Shown here: piece by piece, positions 53,559 through 64,000 of the stretch
How the letters are laid out: every line of letters starts with the position of its first letter
Position numbering within the stretch: position 1 is the stretch's first letter
Assembly (NCBI GenBank): GCA_947095535.1
Contig: OX352773.1
Span: forward strand, 154,746,771 to 154,810,770
Direction of reading: 5' to 3'
Source of the DNA: Poecilobothrus nobilitatus
Taxonomy: Eukaryota; Arthropoda; Insecta; Diptera; Dolichopodidae
DNA: 64,000 nt
The notes under the pieces: model-generated
Seen by the model: only the letters and a program-made list of their open reading frames with translations
Told to the model about the DNA's origin: nothing
Databases searched by the model: none
Translations under genes and position numbers: made by a program

Positions 53559-55440
53559 TATACCCGTACGATAAGTACCGGGTATAATAAAAATACTCCT
53601 TGTTTGTAACACCTCGAAATAAGCATTAAGCTAGATATACCTTCAAAGAATCGGATGAGAATCAAATTATGTGTCGATTAAGCTTTGTCCGTCCGTCAGC
53701 ACGCTAACTCAAAAACTAAGAAAGCTGAAGTATTGAAATTAACATAAAATATTTTTGAATAAATTTTACCTATTTCCCCTAAGGTTCCCTATTTTTTTTG
53801 GTTGAGACTGATCAAAACTACTTTTTGATCTCCACATTTTTCATACACATTTTTCAAAAATTCTACATCGTTTAAAGTAGATCCAATAAATTTTAATTAC
53901 GGATAGATATCATAAAAAAATTAATTTTATGGAAGAACTTTTTTCCCACTCGTTACGAAGCTACAACCTCACAAAATTCGAAAAAGCTCTATATTTAAAT
54001 TGTTATATAAGGTATATCTTCAATATGAAAATGCCAAACGATAGCTACAGTTACAAATATGTATAGAATAAAAATATTACTTGTGCCATATGGTGTCTTA
54101 ATTTACCGTTATGCGAATTATTACAAAATTCTTTAACTCTTCTATCTTTTAAACGATTTAAGTTAAAAACTTGAAATTTTGACAGAAGTTAAATCCTTGA
54201 AAATAAGTATGAGTCATTTTAGAAAATTTTTTTTATAGCCACGCGTTTAGGAGCTGTAAGGGGTGAAAAACAAAAAATTCCCTATTTTTAAGCACCTGTA
54301 ACATGAACCCCTGTTCAAATTTTTTTGAAGTAATACATAAAAATTAAAGCTCCAACATTATACTTCTATTTTTGTTAGCATTTTTCTAACAAATTTCCTT
54401 AACGATTTTTTTGAAATTTTTTTTTTTTTACTCGATAATTTAAAGTTGTTGAGGATGACGATGCGTAGTACAAAAAAATTTGAATAAACAAAAAATTAAC
54501 AGTTGCTTGAAGAATTTTTATTTATATATTGGTATACATATTTATATATCATGTTTATTTACATATTGTATATGTTACTCACTGATGAATGATAGGTATA
54601 TATAATAACAATTATGACATATTTTGTATATAGCGGCGTATATACCTATTTTGTTGTATTTATCATAATATTTAATCTGTAAATGACAGACATTTAAAAC
54701 CATTTTACTCAATGATTTACCATCTTAGGCTTCTTATAATATATACATATATAATAGGTATATATTGAGTTTCCAATACTCAATAAATCAAGGGCAACTT
54801 CTAAAAGATAATAATAATCGTGTTTTTACAAAAAATATCATTTACAAAGAAATTTTAAATTCATAAAGGCTTTAATTATTGAAAATTGTATTTTGACATT
54901 TTAAATAAAATCATAAAGAAACTATACTGTATATATTGTATTGTAATTGCTAATTAAAACATCTCGAATTTCGAGGGGCGGGCGAATACTAGTAAGAAAT
55001 TATTCTATAAATGAAATATTTTTAAAGAAGTAATGCAATGTGGCAATGGCGATATATAATATATATAAATAAATAATATGCATATTAATAATATATATTT
55101 GGTATTTTATAGTAAGTTTAGTATAAATAATATACATTTACCGCTTAGTATTAAATAGTACTAGGTATTACATATTTGGAAAAGTTTTGGATTGATAATC
55201 GTTAGGTGGAAGGTTAGAATCTGCTTCTGAAGAATGTATAAATATATATTTTGAATATATTATGTACATATGGATGTACAAACCATAGTTCTAGAAATTA
55301 TCAGATTCATCCAAATTATTTTAAAATGCTGAAAAATTAAAAAAATAATATTATAAGCAGAGTGACAGACTATGAATATACTAAGGGGTTCGTACGGGTA
55401 TCTAAGAGTTGACAAAGGCAGCTGTATTCTTCCTCGTTTT
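53559..55440 (+). repeat. Repeat family R1, copy 2, interrupted by a Helitron
   Basis: Begins TATACCCGTACGATAAG and ends GGTTCGTACGGGTATC, AAGAGTTGACAAAGGCAGC, CTTCCTCGTTTT. Without the 330-bp insertion at 54663-54992 it is about 1,552 bp and colinear with 59405-61041. Confidence 0.8.
54663..54992 (+). mobile_element. Non-autonomous Helitron, 330 bp, with empty-site proof
   Basis: TC at the 5' end, CTCGAATTTCGAG hairpin and CTAG at the 3' end. Flanks read ...TGTATTTA / TAAGAAATT.... The other R1 copies have the uninterrupted site: the reverse complement of 1800-1815 reads TTGTACTTATAAGAAATT, and 60590-60606 reads TTGTACATATAAGAAATT. So the element entered between A and T without duplication. 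Confidence 0.9.
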
Positions 55441-56235
55441 TTTATCTTTCTAACTTAAATAAAATAATTTAATTTCTAAATTTATATAATTTTTAAAATT
55501 TTCTTATACGATTGCAAACTTGACTTAAAATTGTTAAATAAATATAAATATAAATTGAATAAATACACACATGAAAAGGTTCAGATAAATAGTACAAATT
55601 TGAACATACATGTTGTATTATTCTAAAAAAATATTTTAAACAACCTTTATTTATTTATTTATTCATTTAAAAGTACCTTGGCACATAAATGTACCAAGTA
55701 CCTATAACCCCCTGTTTCCAAAATGTGGGGTGCTTGTGCTTTAAGCCACATATTTTTTATTTTTAGTGCTTGAAGGTTTGCTTATTATCAATTAAAAAAT
55801 TTTCAAAAACATACATATAAACAAATATAAAAAAAAACATATAAAAAAATATTTTGACTTTTCTACTCTATTAATCCATTATACATTACTGACCAGCAGC
55901 CAATAATAATACATTAAATTAATGGAGTAATCAACGATATAATATATCTTTGTAAATTAAAATTTCTCGCTCAACTTTCAGACTACATATATCATAAATT
56001 ACTCAGGCTCATATTCTATCAATAAATAACTGAATAAAGCAGTATTTTTCAATATTTTCCTTTTCGTTAATCTTTCAGTACTTCATTTTTTTCAATTTAA
56101 AACATATTTTTTAAATTTTTCTTTTCATATTGAATGAAATTTATTCAAGTTTCATTTACCTCAGGCACGTAAGAAGATAAATAAAAATTCATCCACTAAA
56201 TATTTTTCTCCGATTTTTTTTTTTATTTTTTTTAG
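55441..56235. other. AT-rich non-coding stretch with a possible retroelement tail
   Basis: (TTTA)n at 55646-55670 followed by less AT-rich sequence (AAGTACCTTGGCACATAAAT, CCCCCTGTTTCC, 55671-55745) could be a LINE 3' end on the minus strand. Nothing else. Confidence 0.35.
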
Positions 56236-56385
56236 AGGACCTCGTGGTCTAGTTGATAAGAGTGTATAAAATACGGTGTAAACACCGAGGGAGTGTGGGT
56301 TCGAATCCCACACACGTCGTAAGAGTAAGCCTAAAAAAGAAGGGCTGTGTAATTTCCTCTTCACATTTATGTGGTATTTTTTTTT
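56236..56385 (+). mobile_element. tRNA-derived SINE, family A
   Basis: Head GAGGACCTCGTGGTCTAGTTGATAAG contains an A box (TGGTCTAGTTGA) and GGGTTCGAATCCC is an intact B box (about 56297-56309). Then ACGTCGTAAGAG and GGGCTGTGTAATTTCC, followed by a T tract. Internal RNA polymerase III promoter boxes with a non-tRNA 3' part make this a SINE, not a tRNA gene. Confidence 0.8.
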
Positions 56386-56713
56386 TTAAATTTAAAGTTT
56401 AAGATAAAAGTTAAATAATAATAAAATAGTTCATGAGAAAATAAATTTTTAAAAGACAAAAAAAACTCTTAGATTTTGTTATAAAAATAAATATTTATCT
56501 ACAGAAGTTAAAATTTCATTACATTAAAACAAATGATGAAAAAATTTTGTGAATTCATATTATAGAATATGGACATACTGATTATTTATAGTATTCGTTA
56601 AATTAAACTATCAGATTCAGTTTCTGAATTTAAATTTAATTCAAAATTTTACTTTAGGATTAAAGCTTCAGCATTATCTTTAAAATTTGTTATCTGTTTC
56701 TATACTTTCTCTT
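56386..56713. other. AT-rich non-coding stretch
   Basis: Nothing recognised. Confidence 0.45.
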
Positions 56714-57348
56714 TATACCCGCATGAACTTAAGTTCAAGGGTATAATTACGTTTGTAACACTTTAAAAGAGTCGAGCTTTGTAGGCTCAAAGCTATGGAT
56801 CGCCGCAGAATCGAATTCTGAATCGATTAAGAAACCATGTACGTCCGTCCGCGCGGAAACTAAAAAAAAAATAAAAGAGCTAGGAGGTTGAAATTTTTTT
56901 TACGTCACTTTTGCAAAATTATTATAGTTCCCTATTTGAATCCAGCATTTTCGGCATACTACTTTCTTTATAGCGAAATAAGACAGTGTCTATTAAAGCT
57001 AGGTATCTGAAACTTTGTGAAAAGGTGTCGACTTACATTCCAACAACTTCTATAAAATTTGGTTGGGTTAGAACAGCAGGTTCAGGCTTCTTGTACCTCT
57101 TGGAACTTAATGAAGCTAGGCTTCTGAAATCTTACAAAAGATGATCAAATTTTATGACAATAACTTCTGTAAAATGTGATTAGTTTTGAGGAAACGGTAG
57201 ATGTCATACAACTCCAAAATATACATTAATATATTTCAGTACTTAATTAAGTAAAACATATAAAGGTTTATCTAAACAGCATATGTTACGTTCATAAGGG
57301 TATCCCAGAGTTAATACAGTCTACTTTACTGCACTCTTCCTAGTTTTT
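56714..57348 (+). repeat. Repeat family R2, copy
   Basis: Starts TATACCCGCATGAACTTAAG with palindromic AAGTTCAAGGGTATAAT, has the AATCGAATTCTGAATCGATT module, and ends CGTTCATAAGGGTATCCC and CACTCTTCCTAGTTTT. Confidence 0.7.
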
Positions 57349-57689
57349 GATCGACATTATAATTTTCGAAACAGAAAATATTCAAAATCGACTTTTTGTT
57401 TTTAACAAGCAGTTTTTGAGCCGAAATTTTATTGTTATAGTACAAGTAGTATAACAGTTTCTAGGTTCTTATTTGACTATTCGATATTCAATTATTGATT
57501 ACTAAAAACAATTGTATTCTTAAAGAATTCCCAAATTATAATGTAATAAGATTAATATTATTAAAAAATGAAGGAAAGAGATACTAATAATATAAGATAT
57601 AAGTTTGGTATTTAATATTTTCTCAAAAGAAGTTAAGTTTTATGTCAACTGTTTTGTATAACTTAATTAATCTAAAGCAATTGGTCGAA

Positions 57690-57895
57690 GTAGCAACGAA
57701 ATTTATATTTTCAATGTTGGGACTTAAAAAGTTAGACTTCTGAAATTTTGTGAAATATGATTAAGTACTTTTGTAAAATTTCATTTGTTTGATGTAACAT
57801 GGTCGAGTAGGTGTCATACAATTCCGAAATATACATTTACATATATATCTGGATACTTAATTATGTCAGATATCTTAAGTTACCTAAAAGAGGAG
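57690..57895 (+). repeat. R2 fragment
   Basis: Shares AAAGTTAGACTTCTGAAATT, GTGTCATACAATTCCGAAAT and the following tract with 56990-57250. Confidence 0.5.
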
Positions 57896-57909
57896 ACGTA
57901 CAAAATTAC

Positions 57910-58440
57910 CAACAAAAAAAATTATCGAGTACTACATCTCCACTAACACAAAATCCCTAAAGCTAAAATCTCCAAATATTAAATCCCCAATAGACATAAT
58001 CCCCAAAACAATTAATTATTATAAGCAATTTTTGTTTAATTAGATTTTTATGTTTAGAAAACCTTGAAAAAATTTAGAAGATTTACTTTTTGTAATGGAA
58101 AAAAAAAATCAATAGAAGTGTAAATATTATCCTTGAAACACAATAATCCTTAAAAATGTTTAACTGAAGTAAGATGTTGGATAATGAATGTCACCTTTTA
58201 TATCCTTCCAGTACTAATCTAACACCTTTTTAGTTTATATGGACAAATTAATCTACAACTCTTACCTTTAGTTTTTTATATATTAAAAAAAGTTACGATA
58301 AGTTAAAAAAAAAAAATATTAAAAAACTATACAGAAGAAGATATTATTTTCACTTGGAGATTTTGTTTTGAGGATTTTATCTTGTAGATTTTGTTTTGGA
58401 GGTATAGTCAACTATGTGCTCTTCCTCTTTTTTAATAAAA
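57910..58440. repeat. Inverted repeat of ATCTCC/CAAAATCC motifs
   Basis: CATCTCCACTAACACAAAATCC, AAAATCTCCAAATATTAAATCCCC and ATAATCCCCAAAACA (57926-58010) are loosely complementary to GGAGATTTTGTTTTGAGGAT, TTTATCTTGTAGATTTTGTTTTGGAGG (58357-58403). Flanks also end in a CTCTTCCTC block. Probably a small foldback element. Confidence 0.4.
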
Positions 58441-59404
58441 AATAATCTCTTTAGTGTTCCAATTTTTAAAAAAATTGTACTCCTAATAAAATCCTTATTC
58501 ATTACAAATATACTACTTAATCCTTATTTATTATTTATATATTATTAATAAAAAATGATTTCATCTCTTTTTCACATTTAACATAAAATTCGTTGACAGC
58601 ATTTCATAACTTCAATTATTAAAGCTTTAGAAAAAAATAATTAAAATTTCATAAACATTTTTACCTTGGTGAACCACTCCAAAACTTTTTAACTGTTATC
58701 TTTTCATCCTAAATTTTTTAATGTTAAACTTCCTAAAAAGTTATTTAATTTTTCACGATGCAAATAATTCGAATTTTATTTGTATTCGGTTTTGTATTTT
58801 ACTCGTATTATAAATACTATGAGCGTTGTAATGGGTTTTCAAAAAAAAAAATATATATTTCGTTGAAATTCATTTTCCATACGTTTCTAAGGATGTAGAA
58901 TCCATCCGAATCCAAATATTATATAAAAATGAATCCGAATACCAATATTATTTGATAGTAATTTGTTATACAATTTCAATGAAATGAAGTATAAATGTTA
59001 CTCATACGATATACTTGATGCTAAAATAATTTGAGTCTGGAAACTTACGCGGATGCTAGTCCTACTATTTGGATTTTATTTTAAAATTGCGATAAAATCA
59101 AGATATTTTAGGATACACTCTTTGAACTTGAAAATTAGATAAAGTATGTTAGAACTTTTCAAAAACGGGACCGGTTTTCGCCCTTCACCCCTCTAAAATA
59201 GATAACGAAGAACAAAACCAAGTTACTGCCTCTCCACGGGGGATTTTTTTTTTTTTTGCAAAAAAATCGTATCTTGTATTAAATCTCTTTTATTAATTTA
59301 ATCAGTAACGAATAATGTTTGCTTTTAAACATGTGTTTGAATTGTAATTGAAAAAGCCGCTAACCTAGAGGTAATCCAAAACTTGTAGTATATTTAATAG
59401 TTTT
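58441..59404. other. AT-rich non-coding stretch
   Basis: Slightly more complex at 59150-59240 (ACGGGACCGGTTTTCGCCCTTCACCCC), otherwise nothing recognised. Confidence 0.4.
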
Positions 59405-61041
59405 TATACCCGTACGATAGGATCGGGTATAATAAAATTACTCCTCCGTTTGTAATACCTCGAAATAAGCGAGCTAGATATACCTTCAAAGGTATGGATC
59501 GGATCAGAAAAAAATTCTAAGACGTTTGAGCCATGTCCGTCCGTCCGTCCGTTAGCATGCTAGCTCAAAAACTATCAAAGCTAGAATCTTGAAATTTACA
59601 CAAAATATTCTGGGAGTAATTTGTAGGTTCCCTATTTTTTTTGGTTGAGTTTGGACCAAACCTTAAGGTAGCTCTCGAACACCTAACTTTTAGATCCCCA
59701 CATTTTTTTTGAAATAGAGCTATGAAATTTTAACTGCTGATAGATCTCACAAAAATATTAATTTTATTTTTAATAACTTTTTTTGTAGCCCCACCCGTTA
59801 CGAAGCTACAGCTCCCCAAAGGTTCAAAAAAGCTCTATATTTAAATTGTTATAGAACAAGTTGTATAAGGTATATTTTGAAAACGCCAAACGATTACTAC
59901 TTTTATTAGCTTTAAAAGTATATATAAAATAAATATATATTTGTGGCATACGGTGTCTTAATTTACCGTTATGCGAAACTCAAATTTTGCAAAATACTTT
60001 AACCCTTCTATCTTCTAAACGGTTTAAGTTGGAAAGTTGAAAATTTTGACAGAAGTTAGATCTTTGAAAATAAGTATGAGTCATTTCAAAAATTTTTTTT
60101 GTATCACTCCCCGTTTAGGAACTGTAAGGGGTCAAAAACTGAAAATTTTCTACTTTTAAACACCTGTAACTTGAACACCTGTTAAAAGTTTTTTGAAGTA
60201 ATACACAAAAATTAAAGCTTCAACATTATACTCTTATTTCTGTTAACAACTTTTTTTAATAATATAGGGTTACTTTATAATTGACGGAAGTGTTACTTGA
60301 TTTTTTCAAATTTTCTAACAAATTTCTTTAACGAATTTTTTCCATTTTGTTTTACTGGATAATTTGAAATTGTTGAGGATATAATGCGTACTACAAAAAA
60401 ATGTAAATAAATAAACAACATAACGGTTGCTTGAAGAATTTTTATTTATATGATATTGATATACATACATACTTATATAATATCATGTTTATTTACATAT
60501 CGTATATGTCACTAATGACTGAATGATAAGAGTATAGATGTATATTAATAGCGCCGTATTTACATACATACATATATGTATTTTATTGTACATATAAGAA
60601 ATTATTCTATAAATGGAAATATTTTTAAAGAAATATTGCAATGTATGGCGATATACTTATAACAATATAAATAGACTATGTAACAATATAAATATACTAT
60701 GTAATATAATATTTAAAATTATATTTACTATTTTGTACTAAGTAAATTTAATATACATTTACCGCTTAGTATTAAATGGTACTATAGAATATTTGAAAAA
60801 GTTTTGGATTGATAATCGTTATGTGGAAGGTTAAAATCTTCTTTTGAAGAATGTATAAACATATAGTTTGAATATATATACAATCCATAGTTCTAGAAAT
60901 TATAAAATTCACCCAAATTATTTTAAAATACTAAAATATTAAAAAAATAATATTGTAAGCAGAGTGACAGGCTGTGAACATACTAACGGTTCGTACGGGT
61001 ATCTAAGAGTTGACAAAGGCAACTGTATTCTTCCTCGTTTT
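59405..61041 (+). repeat. Repeat family R1, copy 3 (1,637 bp)
   Basis: The reverse complement of 1409-2992, at high identity by eye. TATACCCGTACGATAGGATC / GGGTATAATA at the start, GTCCGTCCGTCCG at 59538-59550, GTACGGGTATCTAAGAGTTG and CTTCCTCGTTTT at the end. The two copies form a widely spaced inverted pair. Confidence 0.8.
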
Positions 61042-62148
61042 AATTCAAATATCCTTATAAAAATATTAATAAAAAGGCTGTTAAATATACTACGAGTTTT
61101 GGCTACCTTTAGGTTAGCAGCTTTTTTTTATTTTTGACAATTTATATTTGCCTTTATAAATTATCAACAGATTTACTATGCCAAAACGGGTTAATACATC
61201 GTAACTAAAATAATTTAATGATCACCTTGGGTAAAAAGGTGCCCTCGTGGAAATGTTGATTTTAATCTATCAAACTGTTGTTGACAGTGGTCAATTAAAT
61301 TATAAAATGCAACAATTAATTTGCTCTTAAGCCAAAATGGGTTAACGTACGTAACAAAATGTAACATGGAGTATAACCTAAAATCTTTTCTGTAAAAGTT
61401 TATTTCACTATTGTGAACCGTTATAAAATAATAAAGGAACAAACAAACGAACAAACTTACAAACTTTCTGCTATACTTTGGTATGTTATAATCACAAAAT
61501 TATAAATAAAATACTTATGATTGTTTTTTCATGTTTTATGAATGAAGATTTCTCATTTTACTACAAGTAATTTAAATATTTTTTCCTTGATGATTTTTTA
61601 ATAATGTTTTTAAGAATTGTTCATTAATATTTGATATTATTCTGAATAAGGAAATATTGGTATAATATAGTTATATGGTATTTAAACCATGGAGTTGTTG
61701 TATAAAAATTTATAAATAATGAAGTAGAAGAAGTACTTAGGAAATAAAAAATGAATTATTGTTTTTTTATATAATACGGATATTAAAATAAATATATAAT
61801 AAAAAACTGTAGATTGTTCTAAGAAGAATTCTTATTGTTTAATTTTAGTTATTGAACTTATACTAAATAGATTTGTATGTATATAAAATATAACAAACTA
61901 AGTATGCAATTAATATTTTTTATTTTGTTCTTTATCGTTTATCACATGAATAGAATGTCAAATGAAATTTAATACAAGTTGAATTTGATTTAAATTAAAA
62001 CAGTATTATTAATAATAAAAAAAATTAAATATACATAAATTGTATTTAAAACCATATTTAAGGTTTAAAAAAAAAGAATAAATTAATCTCCTAAAAGTAT
62101 GCAACAATTTTGCAAGAAAAACTATTATGTTTTTATAACTATAACGTA
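61042..62148. other. AT-rich non-coding stretch
   Basis: A 79-aa frame at 61215-61454 on the minus strand has no recognisable feature. Nothing else seen. Confidence 0.4.
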
Positions 62149-62463
62149 GGGGCTTCGGTAGCCTAGTGGGTAGGCGTGTGGCATATTAACCGAAGGAGTG
62201 TGGGTTCGATCCCTGCATAGGTCGCAAGTATCTTTTTCTTTACATACCCCCCTAAATATATATATACATACCCCCCTTACATACCAAATATAATGTAAAT
62301 ATATAGTATATAATATAAACAAAATAAATAATATTAGTATATAATTTAATAATAATATAAAAACCTATAATGGCCTTGGTAACTGATGGTTCAATAATAT
62401 TGCATTACATTTATGTATGTAATATTAATATAAATAAATAAATAAAAATAAATAAATAAAATA
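62149..62463 (+). mobile_element. tRNA-derived SINE, family B, full length
   Basis: tRNA-like head 62149-62224 with A box TAGCCTAGTGGG (62159-62170) and B box GGTTCGATCCC (62203-62213), then CGCAAGTATC. An AT-rich body with ACATACCCCCCT follows, then the tail GATGGTTCAATAATATTGCA...AATATTAATATAAA and (TAAA)n. A second copy lies at 16494-16722. The last 54 bases before the (TAAA)n are identical to 63072-63125 after the LINE fragment. Confidence 0.85.
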
Positions 62464-62467
62464 GATG

Positions 62468-62484
62468 GTTCTTGCTTCGGCAGA

Positions 62485-62524
<40 letters not shown>

Positions 62525-62572
62525 GGCCCCTGCACATGGATGACACGCAAAATAGTGAAGCGTTCTACTTTT
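62468..62572 (+). pseudogene. U6 snRNA pseudogene fused to a LINE fragment
   Basis: From GTTCTTGCTTCGGCAGAACA through ACTAAAATTGGAACGATACA, GAGAAGATTAGCATGGCCCC and ATGACACGCAAAAT to GTGAAGCGTTCTACTTTT this is a nearly full-length U6. Differences from the conserved U6 sequence (TGCACATGG for TGCGCAAGG, AATAGTG for AATCGTG, TTCTAC for TTCCAC) include positions that are invariant in functional U6. There is no visible upstream PSE/TATA: the 5' flank is the SINE (TAAA)n tail. Hence a retrotransposed U6 copy, not a working gene. Confidence 0.9.
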
Positions 62573-63071
62573 GTTTGGGTCCAGATTTAAACATAGTTCT
62601 ATACACACAATAACAAAGCGTACTTCGGATATCTGTTGGTTTATCAACTAAAATTTTGGTGTTGGAGCCTGCCTAGTAGATCTCGAAAAAGCATTCAACT
62701 CGGTATGGCTAGATGGTCTAATATATAAGTTGCTTTATGAGTATAAATTTCCTTACCATCTTACTGCGCTGTTATTCAGTATGCTATATAACAACAAATA
62801 CTTAATTCACAGTTTCCAAAATGAACGAAGTAAAATTTTTGTAATCGAAAATGGATTGCAACAAGGAACCGTCAATGCACTGATACTATTTTCAATTTAT
62901 ATTAGCGGTTTACTAAAATTATTAGATCATGTAAAAGGTAATACTTATTCTCTAGCCTTTGCAGATGGCATAACAGTCTATTCCGCGAATAACACAGTAA
63001 GTAGCATACAATCAAAAGTTCAAAAAATGTTAAATATCATTTTGGACTATCGCAACAATCTGCACGTAGCC
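62573..63071 (+). pseudogene. LINE reverse transcriptase fragment joined to U6
   Basis: A frame open from about 62667 reads VDLEKAFNSVWLDGL (RT domain 2a/A region), then NGLQQGTVNALILFSIYISGLL (domain B) and LAFADGITVY, where the catalytic YADD box has become FADG. The RT domain stops abruptly at 63071 and passes straight into the shared 3' tail, so several hundred residues are missing. Inactive. Jockey-superfamily style, low certainty. Confidence 0.85.
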
Positions 63072-63143
63072 GATGGTTCAATAATATTGCATTACATTTA
63101 TGTATGTAATATTAATATAAATAAAATAAATAAATAAATAACT
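63072..63143 (+). repeat. 3' tail shared by LINE fragment and SINE B
   Basis: GATGGTTCAATAATATTGCA through ATATTAATATAAATAAA is identical over 54 bases to 62385-62438, followed by (TAAA)n. Confidence 0.85.
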
Positions 63144-64000
63144 TTAATTTTTTCAAAGTATGGTTTTTTTCCAAATTTTTCACCAATAATTAAAACTTAG
63201 AAATATATATGCTTAATATGTCATCATAAAAATAAAAATTTAGCAAACAAAATTTTATATATTTTTCATGTTAATTTTTATAATAGCAAAACAAGAAAAA
63301 ATATCTATTTTGTAAACTTTTTCAGGATAAAAAATGTAAGAATTTATAAAATTCAAATAAAAGTTAAAACAAAAAAAAAAAATTAAATTTTTTCAGACCC
63401 TGGGTGACCGAATGGTTAAGCATATTTATTCATTTTTTTTTTTTATTTATTTCATCTTTATTTTCTCAAAAGAGCTTTCATCTCGTACAGAATTTACATA
63501 TTATATATGTATATTATGTTGTCTTATTTTATATGCGATTTCAAATTAATTAAGTTTATATCAAAAATTTAGTTTATTTATATATCTAAGCAATAAGTTA
63601 CTAAGTTACTACTAACAATAAGTTACTTGGTTTTTCTATAATTTTTATTGATTGTTTTACAAATGGTCCAAAATAGCAAAGAATCATATAAGAAATCTAA
63701 GTGTAATTAAGATTTTAAAAAGGATAGAGCTAAACAAACAATTAATAAAGGGCTACAAAAATATAATCACTGCCGTGAAAGGGAAGAATACAATTAGCAG
63801 TGATAAATAGGAATTCAAAGCAAGAGATGGCGGATTAACAACCAACAGCTGCAATCAAAACCAATTGAGATAACTACGAACAGACAAAAGGATTCATCAG
63901 AGTTGTGTAAAATAAAACCAAAAATTTAAACTACTGACTTTTAAATCGAACTTTTCAAAATATTAGGCAAACGGTCCTGTAAATATAATTTCTAATGATT
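63144..64000. other. AT-rich non-coding stretch with a tRNA-like fragment
   Basis: GACCCTGGGTGACCGAATGGTTAAGC at 63397-63422 resembles the 5' part of a tRNA or SINE head (A-box region) but no B box follows before a T-rich tract. Probably a truncated SINE. No other feature. Confidence 0.35.

Noticed and set aside
56236..56320. Functional tRNA gene
   Set aside because: A and B boxes are present but no cloverleaf can be closed and a SINE body follows. The same applies to 62149-62224 and 24062-24130.
62468..62572. Functional U6 snRNA gene
   Set aside because: Changes at conserved positions, no upstream promoter elements and fusion to a LINE fragment.

Overview
The window is very AT-rich, full of transposable-element debris, and shows no recognisable host protein-coding gene. 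Degraded LINE reverse transcriptase, two tRNA-derived SINE families, a U6 snRNA pseudogene, non-autonomous Helitrons, pogo and PIF/Harbinger elements and several kilobase-size non-coding repeat families together indicate intergenic or intronic DNA of an arthropod, most likely an insect. I cannot name the species.

The centrepiece is an 18,425-bp Polinton/Maverick (polintovirus-like) element at 27973-46397. It has AGTAGTAAGG termini, terminal inverted repeats of 842 and 860 bp, and a perfect 6-bp target duplication (GCAATA) on both sides. Its core genes are all open: protein-primed DNA polymerase B, chromodomain integrase, A32-type packaging ATPase, adenain-type protease, double-jelly-roll major capsid protein and penton-like minor capsid protein. 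It also carries a phospholipase-A2-like/adenovirus-core-like protein, a fibre-like coiled-coil protein, a DUF8207-like protein, a putative secreted protein and several small acidic or Cys-rich unknowns. Order from the left: polB (-), acidic unknowns, an OB-fold-like protein (+), a small basic ORF (-), a DxxGF protein (-), then the virion block (-) of penton, 57-aa ORF, MCP and PLA2-like/protease. The ATPase, DUF8207-like, fibre-like, Cys-rich, acidic and integrase genes follow on (+), then the secreted protein and one unknown (-).

The least expected observation concerns the protease. It has no usable start for its conserved N-terminus. That part lies in the -1 frame of the PLA2-like gene, and the two frames meet at an in-phase A_AAA_AAC heptamer placed two codons before the PLA2-like stop. 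This looks like programmed -1 ribosomal frameshifting that makes a PLA2-like/protease fusion, and the PLA2-like part carries two adenain-type cleavage consensus sites. Other points of note are the nearly gap-free penton/57-aa/MCP stop-start cluster, four TGAGTCA (AP-1-like) motifs in the polB divergent promoter region, and an A30 tract behind the MCP gene.

Outside the Polinton I distinguish three related non-coding repeat families, called here R1, R2 and R3, with ACGG-rich microsatellites and, for R1 and R2, subterminal ATACCCGTAYGA inverted motifs. There is also a 147-bp tandem repeat, a Helitron insertion proven by an empty site, a degraded pogo transposon with TA target duplications that itself carries a LINE-tail insertion with an 11-bp target duplication, and a composite SINE / U6 / LINE cluster near the right edge. 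The LINE fragment and the SINE there share an identical 54-bp tail.
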